From NCBI RefSeq assembly GCF_039529295.1, contig NZ_BAAAMN010000017.1, positions 1 through 64,000 of the forward strand: a stretch of 64,000 bases of DNA, read 5' to 3'. A program made the translations under genes and the position numbers. This DNA is from Yaniella flava (GTDB taxonomy: Bacteria; Actinomycetota; Actinomycetes; Actinomycetales; Micrococcaceae). Within the stretch, counting starts at the first letter, position 1. Each line of letters begins with the position of its first letter. The notes beneath the pieces were generated by a model. The model saw nothing but the letters and a program-made list of their open reading frames with translations. It had not been told where the DNA came from and made no database searches. Positions 35,775 to 44,279 of this stretch are shown in pieces.

Positions 35775-36538
35775 GCGAAGGTCACGCTGATGCGAAAACC
35801 AGATAGTAAAAAGCCCACATCGTGGGCCATCTTTTCGCCCACTTCATTGCCTACCGGAGTCACCCACTGAGGGATCAGCCCGTCGAACATGCATTCTTCT
35901 GCTGCACGCGCCAACATAAACGTGCCGTACCCCTTGGTGCGGTGTTCTGCGGCCACCAAGACGGCTAATTGCCCCACGGTTGACGAGAAGACGTCATAAC
36001 CAGCACCAGCAATGGGCTCGGTATTTTGGGTAAAAGCCGAAATGGTGAAGAAATGATCTAGCGAATCCAGGGGCATCGCAGCCGTATCATCTGGAGGACA
36101 GGCGGATTCGAGGCGTCGAGCATCGCGGCTCTGTGACGTGACGTTGAGGCGGGCATCATCATAAAACGGGATATCTTCGGCGTAAAAAATGGTTTCTTCA
36201 CCCAATGAACGGGCATCAGCCGCGTAGCCCAGTTCTAACATGGTGGATTCCAACCCAAGCGCTTCATCGTCGATGTCCCGTGCGGCATCCAAGAACCACG
36301 TTGGTGCAAAGAGTATCGAGATGTTAAACAGCTGAATAAACGTCGCGGTATTCGGATCCCAATCGGCCACATCTTTTTCGGCCGCAATCTCGAAGCGACG
36401 CACGGTTGTGGCATCGTCATTTGCTCGGTGTAATGCCGATTCCTCAAGCTGAAGGGAGCGTGCCCAAGCTGATAGCACCACTTTCTGATTGGCTTGCGAT
36501 AAGCCGGGAGAATTGAGGTAGTTTTTCGACACGAGCAC
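35771..36538 (-). CDS. GNAT family acetyltransferase
   Basis: The 255-residue protein has a C-terminal FR47-like GNAT region: VGQLAVLVAAEHRTKGYGTFMLARAAEECM holds the acetyl-CoA-binding HRTKGYG turn, followed by WVTPVGNEVGEKMAHDVGF. The N-terminal half is divergent and has no recognised motif. The substrate is unknown. Convergent with ygfZ. It was placed on the basis of the C-terminal motif alone. Confidence 0.72.
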   Translation of the reverse strand: MLVSKNYLNSPGLSQANQKVVLSAWARSLQLEESALHRANDDATTVRRFEIAAEKDVADWDPNTATFIQLFNISILFAPTWFLDAARDIDDEALGLESTMLELGYAADARSLGEETIFYAEDIPFYDDARLNVTSQSRDARRLESACPPDDTAAMPLDSLDHFFTISAFTQNTEPIAGAGYDVFSSTVGQLAVLVAAEHRTKGYGTFMLARAAEECMFDGLIPQWVTPVGNEVGEKMAHDVGFLLSGFRISVTFA

Positions 36539-36730
36539 CTCCAGTACGCCAAGTCAATATGCTCAATCGTCAATCGCCTTGCTCCAGCGATGGCTATAGC
36601 CTAACGCGAGAACCGATGGTCTTTATAGGGTTGCCGGACGGTCGGCCAGCGGCATCGAACCAACATTCTGGGCAGGATTGGAAGCGAAAGTATTGACGCG
36701 TCCAGGGGCCTGCCTTAGAGTTCATGATTA

Positions 36731-36744
36731 GTGATATATCTCAC
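36731..36744. promoter_or_regulatory. GlxR/CRP-like binding site upstream of ykvI-like gene
   Basis: GTGATATATCTCAC exactly fits GTGA-NN-TA-NN-TCAC. Its centre is about 56 bp upstream of the transporter start codon, a position compatible with control of the promoter. Confidence 0.6.
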
Positions 36745-36793
36745 CAGCGCACCTTTATATGTCAGGTGTCACTCGAGCGTTGAAGGCATTGTT

Positions 36794-37975
36794 ATGGAAA
36801 AAATACAGCGAGAAAAGAAAACACATTTGTTTTCTACGAATCGGTCGAGCATGATGCGGGTCCTGACCTACGGGGGCGCAATTATGGCGTTTTTGATTGG
36901 TTCTGGTTTCGCCACCGGTCAGGAAATCATGCAGTACTACGCGTCATATGGATTCTGGGGGCTCTTTGGCACCGGCGCGATCGTGCTGCTGTTGATCTGT
37001 TTTGTTTCCGTCCAATTTCTGACTGTTGGGCGTCGAGAGCAATTTGAAAAACCCTCGCAGATCTTTGAATACTATGCAGGCAAATACGTCGGCAAATTCT
37101 TCGATTACTTCTCGATCCTGTTCGTGTTCCTGTCATTCACGGTCATGGTGTCAGGTGCCGGTGCAGTCTTCGACGAACACTACAACCTTCCCACCTGGGT
37201 AGGAGGCTTCGGTTTGACCATACTGGTGGCCATCACGGTCGTGTTCGGCCTCAATTCTCTGGTTGATGTCATCGGCAAGATTGGCCCGGTGATCGTTGTC
37301 GTCGCGATCGGTCTAGGCATCGTCGGTATTGTCAACGCCGACACCGGGATATTAGCCGGCCATAATATGGTCGATGACCTAGAGCTCCAACAAGCTTCGA
37401 ACCACTGGGCCATCGCCGGGCTCAGCTACGTCGGCTTCTGTATGCTCTGGCTCGCAGCGTTTCTGACGGCTCTTGGAAGGACTGTGCCAACGCATCGGGA
37501 GGCTCGCGCCGGTGGTCTCGCCGGCGGTGCGATCTTCTCGCTGGCATGCATCATCGTGGGTATGGGGTTGCTGGCCAACATCGAACGGATTGCCGGCATG
37601 CAGATCCCAATGCTTGCGCTGGCAAACGACATTGCACCCGTCGTGGCGTCGCTCATCTCGGTGATGATCCTCGCCGGAATCTACACCACAGCGATACCAC
37701 TGCTGTGGACGGTGTCGTCGCGGTTCTTCCCCGACGGGACACGAAAGTACAAGTTCCTGACCATCGGTCTGGCTCTCCTTGGCACGGTGATCGGACTCTG
37801 GTTGCCCTTCGACGAAATGGTCAACATCGTATATGTACTCAACGGTTATGTCGGTGCAGTGCTGCTGGCCATCATGGTGGTCGTAACTCTCCGACGTGCC
37901 ATCATCAAGCGACGGACCCCGTCCGGCGAAACTGAACATGCGCCCGTTGCGTCCTCGCGTGCAGCCAACGACTGA
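36794..37975 (+). CDS. YkvI family membrane transporter (APC-like)
   Basis: The 393-residue protein has about ten TM segments and starts TM1 with GGAIMAFLIGSGFATGQEIMQYYASYG, the family hallmark (unwound GSGFATGQE segment). YkvI-like proteins are related to the APC/NSS amino-acid transporters and are often annotated only as membrane proteins. The start used is the ATG 8 nt after GAAGG; an earlier start at 36731 would include the GlxR-like site. Being the first gene of a run with an aminotransferase and a DUF3830 gene, it probably imports an amino acid or related compound. Confidence 0.82.
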   Translation: MEKIQREKKTHLFSTNRSSMMRVLTYGGAIMAFLIGSGFATGQEIMQYYASYGFWGLFGTGAIVLLLICFVSVQFLTVGRREQFEKPSQIFEYYAGKYVGKFFDYFSILFVFLSFTVMVSGAGAVFDEHYNLPTWVGGFGLTILVAITVVFGLNSLVDVIGKIGPVIVVVAIGLGIVGIVNADTGILAGHNMVDDLELQQASNHWAIAGLSYVGFCMLWLAAFLTALGRTVPTHREARAGGLAGGAIFSLACIIVGMGLLANIERIAGMQIPMLALANDIAPVVASLISVMILAGIYTTAIPLLWTVSSRFFPDGTRKYKFLTIGLALLGTVIGLWLPFDEMVNIVYVLNGYVGAVLLAIMVVVTLRRAIIKRRTPSGETEHAPVASSRAAND

Positions 37976-38075
37976 CGTATAGCCGTGAGGCTTCTGTGCG
38001 ATTGTCGCTTCCTTGCAGTCTCGGCCGAACTGGAGGTACGGTCAACGAGACGAGCGAATTAATGTGAGGTACGCC

Positions 38076-39317
38076 ATGACATCGTTGTCGCCCCATCTGA
38101 AACAAGCCACTCCCGTGACCGTCGATCATGCACTTGGCAGCTCGGTCTATGATGTGGAAGGTCGCCGATATCTCGATTTCACGGCGGGCATCGGCGTCGT
38201 GAGCACGGGACACTGCCACCCACGCGTCGTCGCGGCCGCGCAACAGCAGGTCGGGTCGCTGATCCACGGTCAATACACAACAGTGAAACATCGGCCGCTG
38301 GGGGAACTGACCGAGCGATTATCGCATGTTCTGCCGGAGCATCTCGATTCACTGTTCTTTGCCAATTCGGGCAGTGAGGCGGTTGAAGCAGCCCTGCGCC
38401 TGACCCGCCAGGCCACCGGGCGGCCCAACGTGGTCGTCTTTCACGGTGGTTTCCACGGTCGCACCGTTGCGACGGCATCGATGACGACTTCGGGCACCAG
38501 ATTTTCCGCCGGATTCTCACCGCTAATGCCCGGCGTCCACGTCTCGCCGTTCCCCAGTGCATACCGCTACGGTTGGACTGAATCCGAGGCGACTGATTTT
38601 GCGCTACAAGAGTTGGACTACCTCTTCGCTACGGTTACGAGCCCCGACGAGGTTGCAGCCTTTGTCGTCGAACCGGTGCTTGGTGAAGGCGGATATATTC
38701 CGGGGAATGCGCGCTTCTTCGCCGGGCTCCGTGAGCGGGCAGATCGGCATGGCATCCTGTTGGTGATCGATGAGATTCAGACCGGCTTTGGACGGACAGG
38801 CCAGTATTTTGGCCACCAGCATTTCGACGTGGAGGCGGATGTCATCACGTTTGCCAAAGGCATTGCGTCGGGGTTCCCCCTATCGGGAATTGCCGCATCC
38901 GAACAGTTGATGAGCCAAGCCTGGCCTGGTTCGCAGGGCGGCACCTATGGTGCCAATGCGGTGTCCTGTGCGGCCGCGGTCGCCACCATCGATGTCATCG
39001 CCGACGAACAGCTGGTCGGCAATGCTGCACAGCGCGGTGCCCAGCTCCTTGCCGGAGCGACCGCCCGAGCGGTGGAAGGTATCGGTGATGTCCGTGGGCT
39101 GGGTTTGATGCTTGGAAATGAGTTCACCGCGCCCGACGGCTCTCCGGACACGGCACGGGCCCAACGTGCTCAGCAAGAAGCCGCGCGTCGTGGCTTGCTC
39201 CTGCTGACCTGTGGGGCACACATGAATGTGGTGCGAATGATCCCACCGCTGGTGATCACCGCCGAAGAAATTGACGAGGGCCTGGCCATCTGGTCCGACG
39301 TCCTCGAGGCTGCTTAA
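38076..39317 (+). CDS. Class III PLP aminotransferase (GABA/omega-amino-acid type)
   Basis: The 413-residue fold-type I enzyme has YLDFTAGIGVVSTGHCHP, the NSGSEAVEAALRLTR helix, HGGFHGRT, DEIQTGFGRTG (Asp to the pyridine nitrogen) and the PLP lysine in ITFAKGIASGFPLSG. This is the pattern of 4-aminobutyrate, diaminobutyrate and ornithine-type transaminases. GAGG precedes the ATG. With an ehuABCD-like importer downstream, a DABA transaminase of an ectoine-like route is one option and GABA or beta-alanine transamination another; the sequence does not decide. Confidence 0.88.
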   Translation: MTSLSPHLKQATPVTVDHALGSSVYDVEGRRYLDFTAGIGVVSTGHCHPRVVAAAQQQVGSLIHGQYTTVKHRPLGELTERLSHVLPEHLDSLFFANSGSEAVEAALRLTRQATGRPNVVVFHGGFHGRTVATASMTTSGTRFSAGFSPLMPGVHVSPFPSAYRYGWTESEATDFALQELDYLFATVTSPDEVAAFVVEPVLGEGGYIPGNARFFAGLRERADRHGILLVIDEIQTGFGRTGQYFGHQHFDVEADVITFAKGIASGFPLSGIAASEQLMSQAWPGSQGGTYGANAVSCAAAVATIDVIADEQLVGNAAQRGAQLLAGATARAVEGIGDVRGLGLMLGNEFTAPDGSPDTARAQRAQQEAARRGLLLLTCGAHMNVVRMIPPLVITAEEIDEGLAIWSDVLEAA

Positions 39318-39347
39318 ACGGCAGCACCCCCGAGGAAGGAGCACAGC

Positions 39348-39842
39348 ATGGCACGATATGTGACCGTGACTTTGCAGCAGCGGGCCGTCAGCTGTCGGGT
39401 TGAACTGCTGGACGCCCAGGCACCGGTGACGTGCGACGCCGTGTGGGAGGTGCTGCCCGTGACTGGGGACGCAGTACACGCCAAATTCGCCCGCAATGAA
39501 GTCTACGCATTGGTTCCGCGGATCACGCAGGCACCGCGTCGGGAGAATCCCACGGTCACTCCGATCCCTGGTGACGTGTGTCTTTTCGACTTCGAACCCT
39601 GGGAGATCAACAACCCGGCGTTTGGTTATGAACCAGGCTCGGAAGCATACGCCGCACAAGGTGCCACCGATTTGGCATTGTTTTATGGACGGAATAACTT
39701 GTTGATCAATGGCGACGTCGGCTGGGTCCCCGGCAATGTGTTTGGCACTGTGGTGGACGGCTTTGAACAGATGGCGGTCGCCTGCAATGATCTATGGCGC
39801 AATGGCTTTGTCGGCGAGCACTTGACCTTTGCCCGGGACTGA
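39348..39842 (+). CDS. DUF3830 family protein (cyclophilin-like fold)
   Basis: The 164-residue protein fits DUF3830: CDAVWEVLPVTGDAVHAKFARNEVY, FDFEPWEINNPAF, and ALFYGRNNLLINGDVGWVPGNVFG. The fold is predicted to be cyclophilin-like, and no enzymatic activity is established to my knowledge. Family members are often found beside amidase and maleate-isomerase-like genes, exactly as here, which suggests an unrecognised step in the same degradation route. AAGGAG precedes the ATG; the stop lies 4 nt from the stop of the convergent amidase gene. Confidence 0.82.
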   Translation: MARYVTVTLQQRAVSCRVELLDAQAPVTCDAVWEVLPVTGDAVHAKFARNEVYALVPRITQAPRRENPTVTPIPGDVCLFDFEPWEINNPAFGYEPGSEAYAAQGATDLALFYGRNNLLINGDVGWVPGNVFGTVVDGFEQMAVACNDLWRNGFVGEHLTFARD

Positions 39843-39846
39843 GCCG

Positions 39847-41214
39847 TCAGGCTAAGAGCCCCTCCACGAATCGAGCGACCGCCAGTACCAGATCGTCGGA
39901 GTGACGTGGCCCGATGATCTGGAGCCCGACCGGCAGTCCAGCCGCGGTGGCGCCCACCGGGATGCTGATGGCCGGCTGCTGTGTGAGATTAAACGGGTAA
40001 CTGAGCTGCGCCCACTGCGGCCAGCGATCCAGTCCACTGCCCGGCGGCACATCATAGCCCGCGCCGAAAGCCAGGATGGAAACGGTCGGGGTGAGTAACA
40101 CGTCGTGGCGCTCGTGGAATGCCCCCATGGTGATCCCCACTTGTGCGGCAACTCCACGTGCCTGCAGATACTCGGTCGCGGTGTGTCGCTCGCCCTGGTC
40201 CCACACCTGCTCGAGCCCGTCATCAACGGTGTCGCGAGCACCCGGCATCGTATCCAACAGCGTAGCCGCCCCGGCGGACCACATCACCTCGAACGCCTCA
40301 AGCGGATCGGTAAATCCGGGATCTTCAGCGGTCACGTGCAGCCCGGCGCGATCGATGCGGGCGACAGCATCTTCTACGATTTGGGCGACTTCTGGGTCCA
40401 CGGAGGCGAAATCGAGATCGCGGGAGTAGGCGACATGCATGCCGAGCACTTCTCGGTTGAATTCATCGCGGTAGGTGCCCTGCGGGGGAGCCTGCGAGGT
40501 TGGATCCCGGGAATCCGGCAGGGACAGGATGTCCATGAGCACGGCGGCATCCTCAACGGTGCGCGTCATCGGACCCGCATGGGCCAGCGGCCCGAAGGGG
40601 CTGGCGGGGAACATCGGGACCCGTCCGTGAGTGGGTTTGAAACCCACGATCCCGCAAAACGCGGCCGGGATACGTATGCTCCCACCGCCGTCGGTGCCCA
40701 CGGCGCACGGGCCCATTCCAGCGGCCACAGCCGCGGCTGCCCCACCGGAAGAACCACCAGCGGTCAAGCGTGGATCCACCGGATTGCGGGTAATGCCGGT
40801 CAGTGGGCTATCCGTGACGGCTTTCCAGGCCAATTCCGGCGTCGTGGTCTTGCCAACAAACACCATCCCGTCAGAGCGCATTCGGGCGGCAACCGGTGAG
40901 TCCACTGTCCAGGGCTGGTTGGGGTCGACTGCTTTGGAACCGCGCAGTGTGGGCCAGCCATCGGTCAGAAAAATATCTTTGATTGACACCGGAACGCCGT
41001 CGAGCAATCCCTGCGGGTAGCCTGCTTGCCAGCGGGCTTCAGAGGCCCGGGCCTGCTCAACAGAGGTGTCCGGGTCCAGGTAGCAGTACGCCCCGAGTTC
41101 GTCGTCGGCGGCGTCGATGCGGTCCAACACCGACGTGGTGGCCTCGACGGGCGATAGCTCACCGGCTGCATAGGCGGTGACTAACTGTGTGGCGGTCATC
41201 TCAGTAGGATTCAT
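39847..41214 (-). CDS. Amidase signature family hydrolase
   Basis: The 455-residue protein has the complete Ser-cisSer-Lys triad context: GVPVSIKDIF (Lys), TAGGSSGGAAAAVAAG (cis-Ser) and GTDGGGSIRIPAAFCG (nucleophile Ser). Amidase signature enzymes hydrolyse carboxamides, including carbamoyl and aryl amides. It is the only leftward gene between the aminotransferase/DUF3830 pair and the isomerase pair and shares an intergenic region of about 180 bp with the first isomerase gene. The substrate is probably an intermediate of the same route. Confidence 0.9.
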   Translation of the reverse strand: MNPTEMTATQLVTAYAAGELSPVEATTSVLDRIDAADDELGAYCYLDPDTSVEQARASEARWQAGYPQGLLDGVPVSIKDIFLTDGWPTLRGSKAVDPNQPWTVDSPVAARMRSDGMVFVGKTTTPELAWKAVTDSPLTGITRNPVDPRLTAGGSSGGAAAAVAAGMGPCAVGTDGGGSIRIPAAFCGIVGFKPTHGRVPMFPASPFGPLAHAGPMTRTVEDAAVLMDILSLPDSRDPTSQAPPQGTYRDEFNREVLGMHVAYSRDLDFASVDPEVAQIVEDAVARIDRAGLHVTAEDPGFTDPLEAFEVMWSAGAATLLDTMPGARDTVDDGLEQVWDQGERHTATEYLQARGVAAQVGITMGAFHERHDVLLTPTVSILAFGAGYDVPPGSGLDRWPQWAQLSYPFNLTQQPAISIPVGATAAGLPVGLQIIGPRHSDDLVLAVARFVEGLLA

Positions 41215-41283
41215 CGTAGCTCCCGATGCTTGATGCTCAGTCGTGAAACGTATGGAGCCGCAGCGCCAGACTGCCCGGATATG

Positions 41284-41317
41284 TTGACAACGTATAATTG
41301 AGTCAAGCTATTGTCAA
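41284..41317. promoter_or_regulatory. Repeated TTGAC/GTCAA elements between amidase and isomerase genes
   Basis: TTGACAA (41284-41290) and TTGTCAA (41311-41317) form a 7-bp inverted repeat. Between them lies the palindrome TTGAGTCAA (41298-41306), and a TATAAT at 41293-41298. The array sits about 70-80 bp from each start codon, which suits an operator for divergent control of both transcription units. Confidence 0.45.
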
Positions 41318-41394
41318 TCGGTCATCGGCTTGAGATCATGGTTGGATAGCCACCGCAAGCGTCCCGCTATCCTTGTCCCAAGGGGAGGCCCCGA

Positions 41395-42177
41395 GTGGAT
41401 GTAGACCTACCAGAAATTGACTTCGAGGGACCACTGGCCCAACGAGGCATCGGCATCATCGCGCCCTTTGACCTTGCCCTCGAGCGCGAGCTGTGGCGCT
41501 GGGCCTCACTGGATGTGAGTCTCCACTTGGCGCGCACCCCCTACGAGGAGATCTCGGTTAGTTTGGCCATGGCCGAGCTGGTTTCGAAACCCCAGCACAT
41601 GCAATCGGCGACCCGAGATCTGTTGGGGGTCAACCCCGAGCTGGTGGCCTACCTATGCACCTCCGGCAGCTTCATCCGGGGCGTGGCCGGTGAAGCCGAA
41701 TTGCGTCAGGCGATGGTGGATGCAGGAGCTCCGAGCGCGGTCACCAGCTCCGGAGCCTTGGCAGAAGCAATCCAGGAACTTGGGCTGACTGGGATATCGG
41801 TCATCACGCACTACGACGCCGAGCTCACCGAAGTCTTGATCGCCTTCCTTGCCGAGCTGGGCGTGACCGTGGTCCGGTCCGAATATATGGGCCTGGGCGG
41901 CGGGATCTGGCGGGTCAACTATCGCACCGTAGCCGAACTTATCTTAAAAGCCGACGTTGACGACGCCGACGCGGTATTCGTTGCCTGCACCAATCTACCA
42001 ACCTATGACATTATCGCCCCGCTGGAGGCACGACTGGGCAAACCGGTACTCACCGCCAACCAACTCACAGTGTGGGCCTGTTTAGGCCGCATGGACCTCG
42101 CCATGGTGGGGCCGGGTCGGTGGTTGCGGGGAGTCTTCGAGGAGGAACACAGCGATGACCACGGTCAGCAGACCTGA
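41395..42177 (+). CDS. EutA/maleate cis-trans isomerase-like protein, two-cysteine form
   Basis: The 260-residue protein belongs to the Asp/Glu racemase-like superfamily. Both active-site cysteines of maleate isomerases are present: Cys88 in AYLCTSGSFIRG and Cys198 in FVACTNLPTYDII. EutA of ectoine-use clusters is in the same family, which fits the nearby ehuABCD-like genes. The GTG start follows GGGGAGG. The 3' end overlaps the second isomerase gene by 23 nt, which points to translational coupling and possibly a heteromeric enzyme. Confidence 0.85.
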   Translation: MDVDLPEIDFEGPLAQRGIGIIAPFDLALERELWRWASLDVSLHLARTPYEEISVSLAMAELVSKPQHMQSATRDLLGVNPELVAYLCTSGSFIRGVAGEAELRQAMVDAGAPSAVTSSGALAEAIQELGLTGISVITHYDAELTEVLIAFLAELGVTVVRSEYMGLGGGIWRVNYRTVAELILKADVDDADAVFVACTNLPTYDIIAPLEARLGKPVLTANQLTVWACLGRMDLAMVGPGRWLRGVFEEEHSDDHGQQT

Positions 42178-42880
42178 AACCACCGTCGGCATGATCTACC
42201 CAGACCACGCCGCCGAAGATGATTACCCTAGAGCTGCCGCTTGGCTCGATGTCCACCTGCCCGTGGTCCACGTCTATGGCACAGATCTGCACGCGGTACC
42301 CGAGCTCCTTGACCTGGGCCGACCGGAGCGTCTTGCCGAAGCGGCCGAGAAACTTGCCGTACACCGCCCGCAGGCGGTTATGTGGGCTTGCACGTCGGGC
42401 AGTTTCGTCTACGGATTGGCAGGAGCGCAACAACAAGCCGACCAGCTGGCACTGGCTACCGGCGTGCCCGCGGCCAGTACCTCGCAGGCCTTCGTGGCCG
42501 CCTTGGGCGAGCTGGGTGTGCATCGGGTGGCCGTCGCTGCCAGCTATCCGCAACCGGTTGCGACATTATTCGTCGAGTATCTGGTGGGTGCTGGCATCGA
42601 CATCACCGCAATGTCCAGTGCTGGAATTGACACGGCTGCCGAAGTTGGTGGTCTAACTCCAGACTATGTGTTGGACCTGGCCCTGTCCAATGATCACCCA
42701 GCCGCGGACGCGCTGCTGATCCCCGACACCGCGATGCGAACTGTTCAACTGCTGCCCGAACTTGAAGCGCAGCTTGGCAAACCGGTGCTCACAGCGAATC
42801 AAATAACGATCTGGCACGGGCTTCGGCTCGCCGGTGCACCGCGACACGATGCCAGGCTCGGCACGCTCTTTGCTCCCTAG
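42155..42880 (+). CDS. EutA/maleate isomerase-like protein, one-cysteine form
   Basis: The 241-residue paralogue of the preceding protein keeps the first cysteine (Cys79 in WACTSGSFVYG), but the position of the second cysteine reads LLIPDTAMRTV, so that residue is lost. The C-terminal GKPVLTANQITIWHGLRLAG is shared with its neighbour. GGAGG lies 9 nt before the ATG inside the upstream gene. It could be a decarboxylase, a racemase with different chemistry or a partner subunit. Stop is 7 nt from the stop of the convergent dehydrogenase gene. Confidence 0.83.
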   Translation: MTTVSRPETTVGMIYPDHAAEDDYPRAAAWLDVHLPVVHVYGTDLHAVPELLDLGRPERLAEAAEKLAVHRPQAVMWACTSGSFVYGLAGAQQQADQLALATGVPAASTSQAFVAALGELGVHRVAVAASYPQPVATLFVEYLVGAGIDITAMSSAGIDTAAEVGGLTPDYVLDLALSNDHPAADALLIPDTAMRTVQLLPELEAQLGKPVLTANQITIWHGLRLAGAPRHDARLGTLFAP

Positions 42881-42887
42881 CCGGTGG

Positions 42888-44135
42888 CTACGGCACGCTC
42901 AATTGCGTGTCGGCTACCGCCCGCTGGTTGATGGCTGCGAAATTCCATGCGCTGCGCCGGGGGAGTATCGCCGATTCACGCCACTGTGCCAACATGAACG
43001 CGACCTTGGTCTCCATGTGGCTGCGCATTTTCTGGAATGACTCTTCAGGGTCGCTGCCCACCAGTCCGGCCAAGAGCCACCAGGTCCAGGCGGCAGCGCC
43101 CGCGTTCGCCACGAAGTCGGGGATCACGGGAATACCACGTACCGCCAGCAGCTCCTCGGCCTCCGGCGTGGTGGCGGAGTTCGCTGCTTCGACCACGGCC
43201 AACGCGGTGATGCTGGGTACTGCTTGCGCAGAAATAGCGTACGAGAATGCCGCCGGGACCAGAATATCCGCGGCCACGGTCAAAACTGATGCGCACGGCA
43301 GATGCTCTATGCCGGCCGGTACGCGGGAACGGTCAATTTCACCATAGGAATCCCGTAGGGCCAATAGCTCGGGAATATTCAAGCCCTGCGGGTCATAGAG
43401 GGTCCCGGCTGCGTCACCGATGGCAACGACTGCTACGCCAGCTGCGTGGAGGAACCTGGCGGTGCTGCCGCCCATCGTGCCGATTCCCTGAATGGCTACC
43501 GTGGTGTGAGACAAGGTCCAGCCAAAGGAGTTCGCCGCCGCTAAGCATGCCTGGGCCACCCCGTGCCCACCGATAAGATCCGCTACTGGTGGACCAAGCG
43601 AGGATCGCATCGCCATCGCGTTGCGGATGCGCTTCAGTGTCTTATCCGGGTGTTCTGATCGTTCAATCGCCGCGTGGTACGAATGGTGTAAGCCAAGCCG
43701 TTGGAAGACACCGTCGAGATCGGTCTGGCTGACGCCCAGATCCTCGGCTGTTACCCAGTGTTCTTCGAGCCAGGGCAACATCGCCATAAAGAACCGTTCC
43801 AAGACCTCAAGAGCCGCTGGATGATGCGGATCCATATCAATGCCAGCTTTTGCGCCGCCCACAGGTAGGCCGAAGGCTGCAGTTTTCAGGGTCATGCGGT
43901 GAGCCAGGTCAGCTACTTCCGACAGCGTGCAACCAGCCCGCATCCGAGTGCCCCCGGTGGTGAGGCCTCCGACGATACTATCGACGACGAAAAACCCGCG
44001 GGCGCCGGTCACCGGATCGGTCCACACGTGTTCGTGTACGGGTGGTCCGTCGATGCTGGCAGGCGGAGCGAAGTGGTCGACGTGCTGGGTCAGCGGGCGC
44101 TCTTGGAAACTCCAGGGGTTGTGTATCGTAGTCAT
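42888..44135 (-). CDS. Glu/Leu/Phe/Val dehydrogenase family protein
   Basis: The 415-residue protein has the substrate lysine region GGTRMRAGC and LKTAAFGLPVGGAKAGIDMDP (in parts: GLPVGGAKAGI), the catalytic Asp in TAEDLGVSQTDLDG, and the NAD Rossmann motif VAIQGIGTMGGSTARFL. It deaminates an amino acid to a 2-oxo acid or runs in reverse. The ATG follows GGAAGTGGGACGC. It is divergent from a LysR gene, its likely regulator. Substrate (glutamate or branched-chain) cannot be read with confidence. Confidence 0.87.
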   Translation of the reverse strand: MTTIHNPWSFQERPLTQHVDHFAPPASIDGPPVHEHVWTDPVTGARGFFVVDSIVGGLTTGGTRMRAGCTLSEVADLAHRMTLKTAAFGLPVGGAKAGIDMDPHHPAALEVLERFFMAMLPWLEEHWVTAEDLGVSQTDLDGVFQRLGLHHSYHAAIERSEHPDKTLKRIRNAMAMRSSLGPPVADLIGGHGVAQACLAAANSFGWTLSHTTVAIQGIGTMGGSTARFLHAAGVAVVAIGDAAGTLYDPQGLNIPELLALRDSYGEIDRSRVPAGIEHLPCASVLTVAADILVPAAFSYAISAQAVPSITALAVVEAANSATTPEAEELLAVRGIPVIPDFVANAGAAAWTWWLLAGLVGSDPEESFQKMRSHMETKVAFMLAQWRESAILPRRSAWNFAAINQRAVADTQLSVP

Positions 44136-44213
44136 GCGTCCCACTTCCGTCCTCGGTCGGGAAATGTGCTGTGACTACAGTGTGAATCACCGGCCGCGGA
44201 AGCGTCTAGTTAC

Positions 44214-44233
44214 AATTCATGCACGGTGGAATT
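44214..44233. promoter_or_regulatory. Candidate LysR-type operator between dehydrogenase and lysR genes
   Basis: AATTC-N10-GAATT, a dyad with the T-N11-A form typical of LysR-type boxes, lies about 80 bp upstream of the leftward dehydrogenase start and about 50 bp upstream of the rightward lysR start. Confidence 0.4.
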
Positions 44234-44279
44234 CACTGAACCTGCACGATTATGTGTGAGCTGGACTACACTAATTGCC

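Noticed and set aside
41293..41298. TATAAT in the amidase-isomerase gap as a certain promoter
   Set aside because: No acceptable -35 lies 16-18 nt upstream on the + strand, and the sequence overlaps the repeat array, so the hexamer alone proves nothing.
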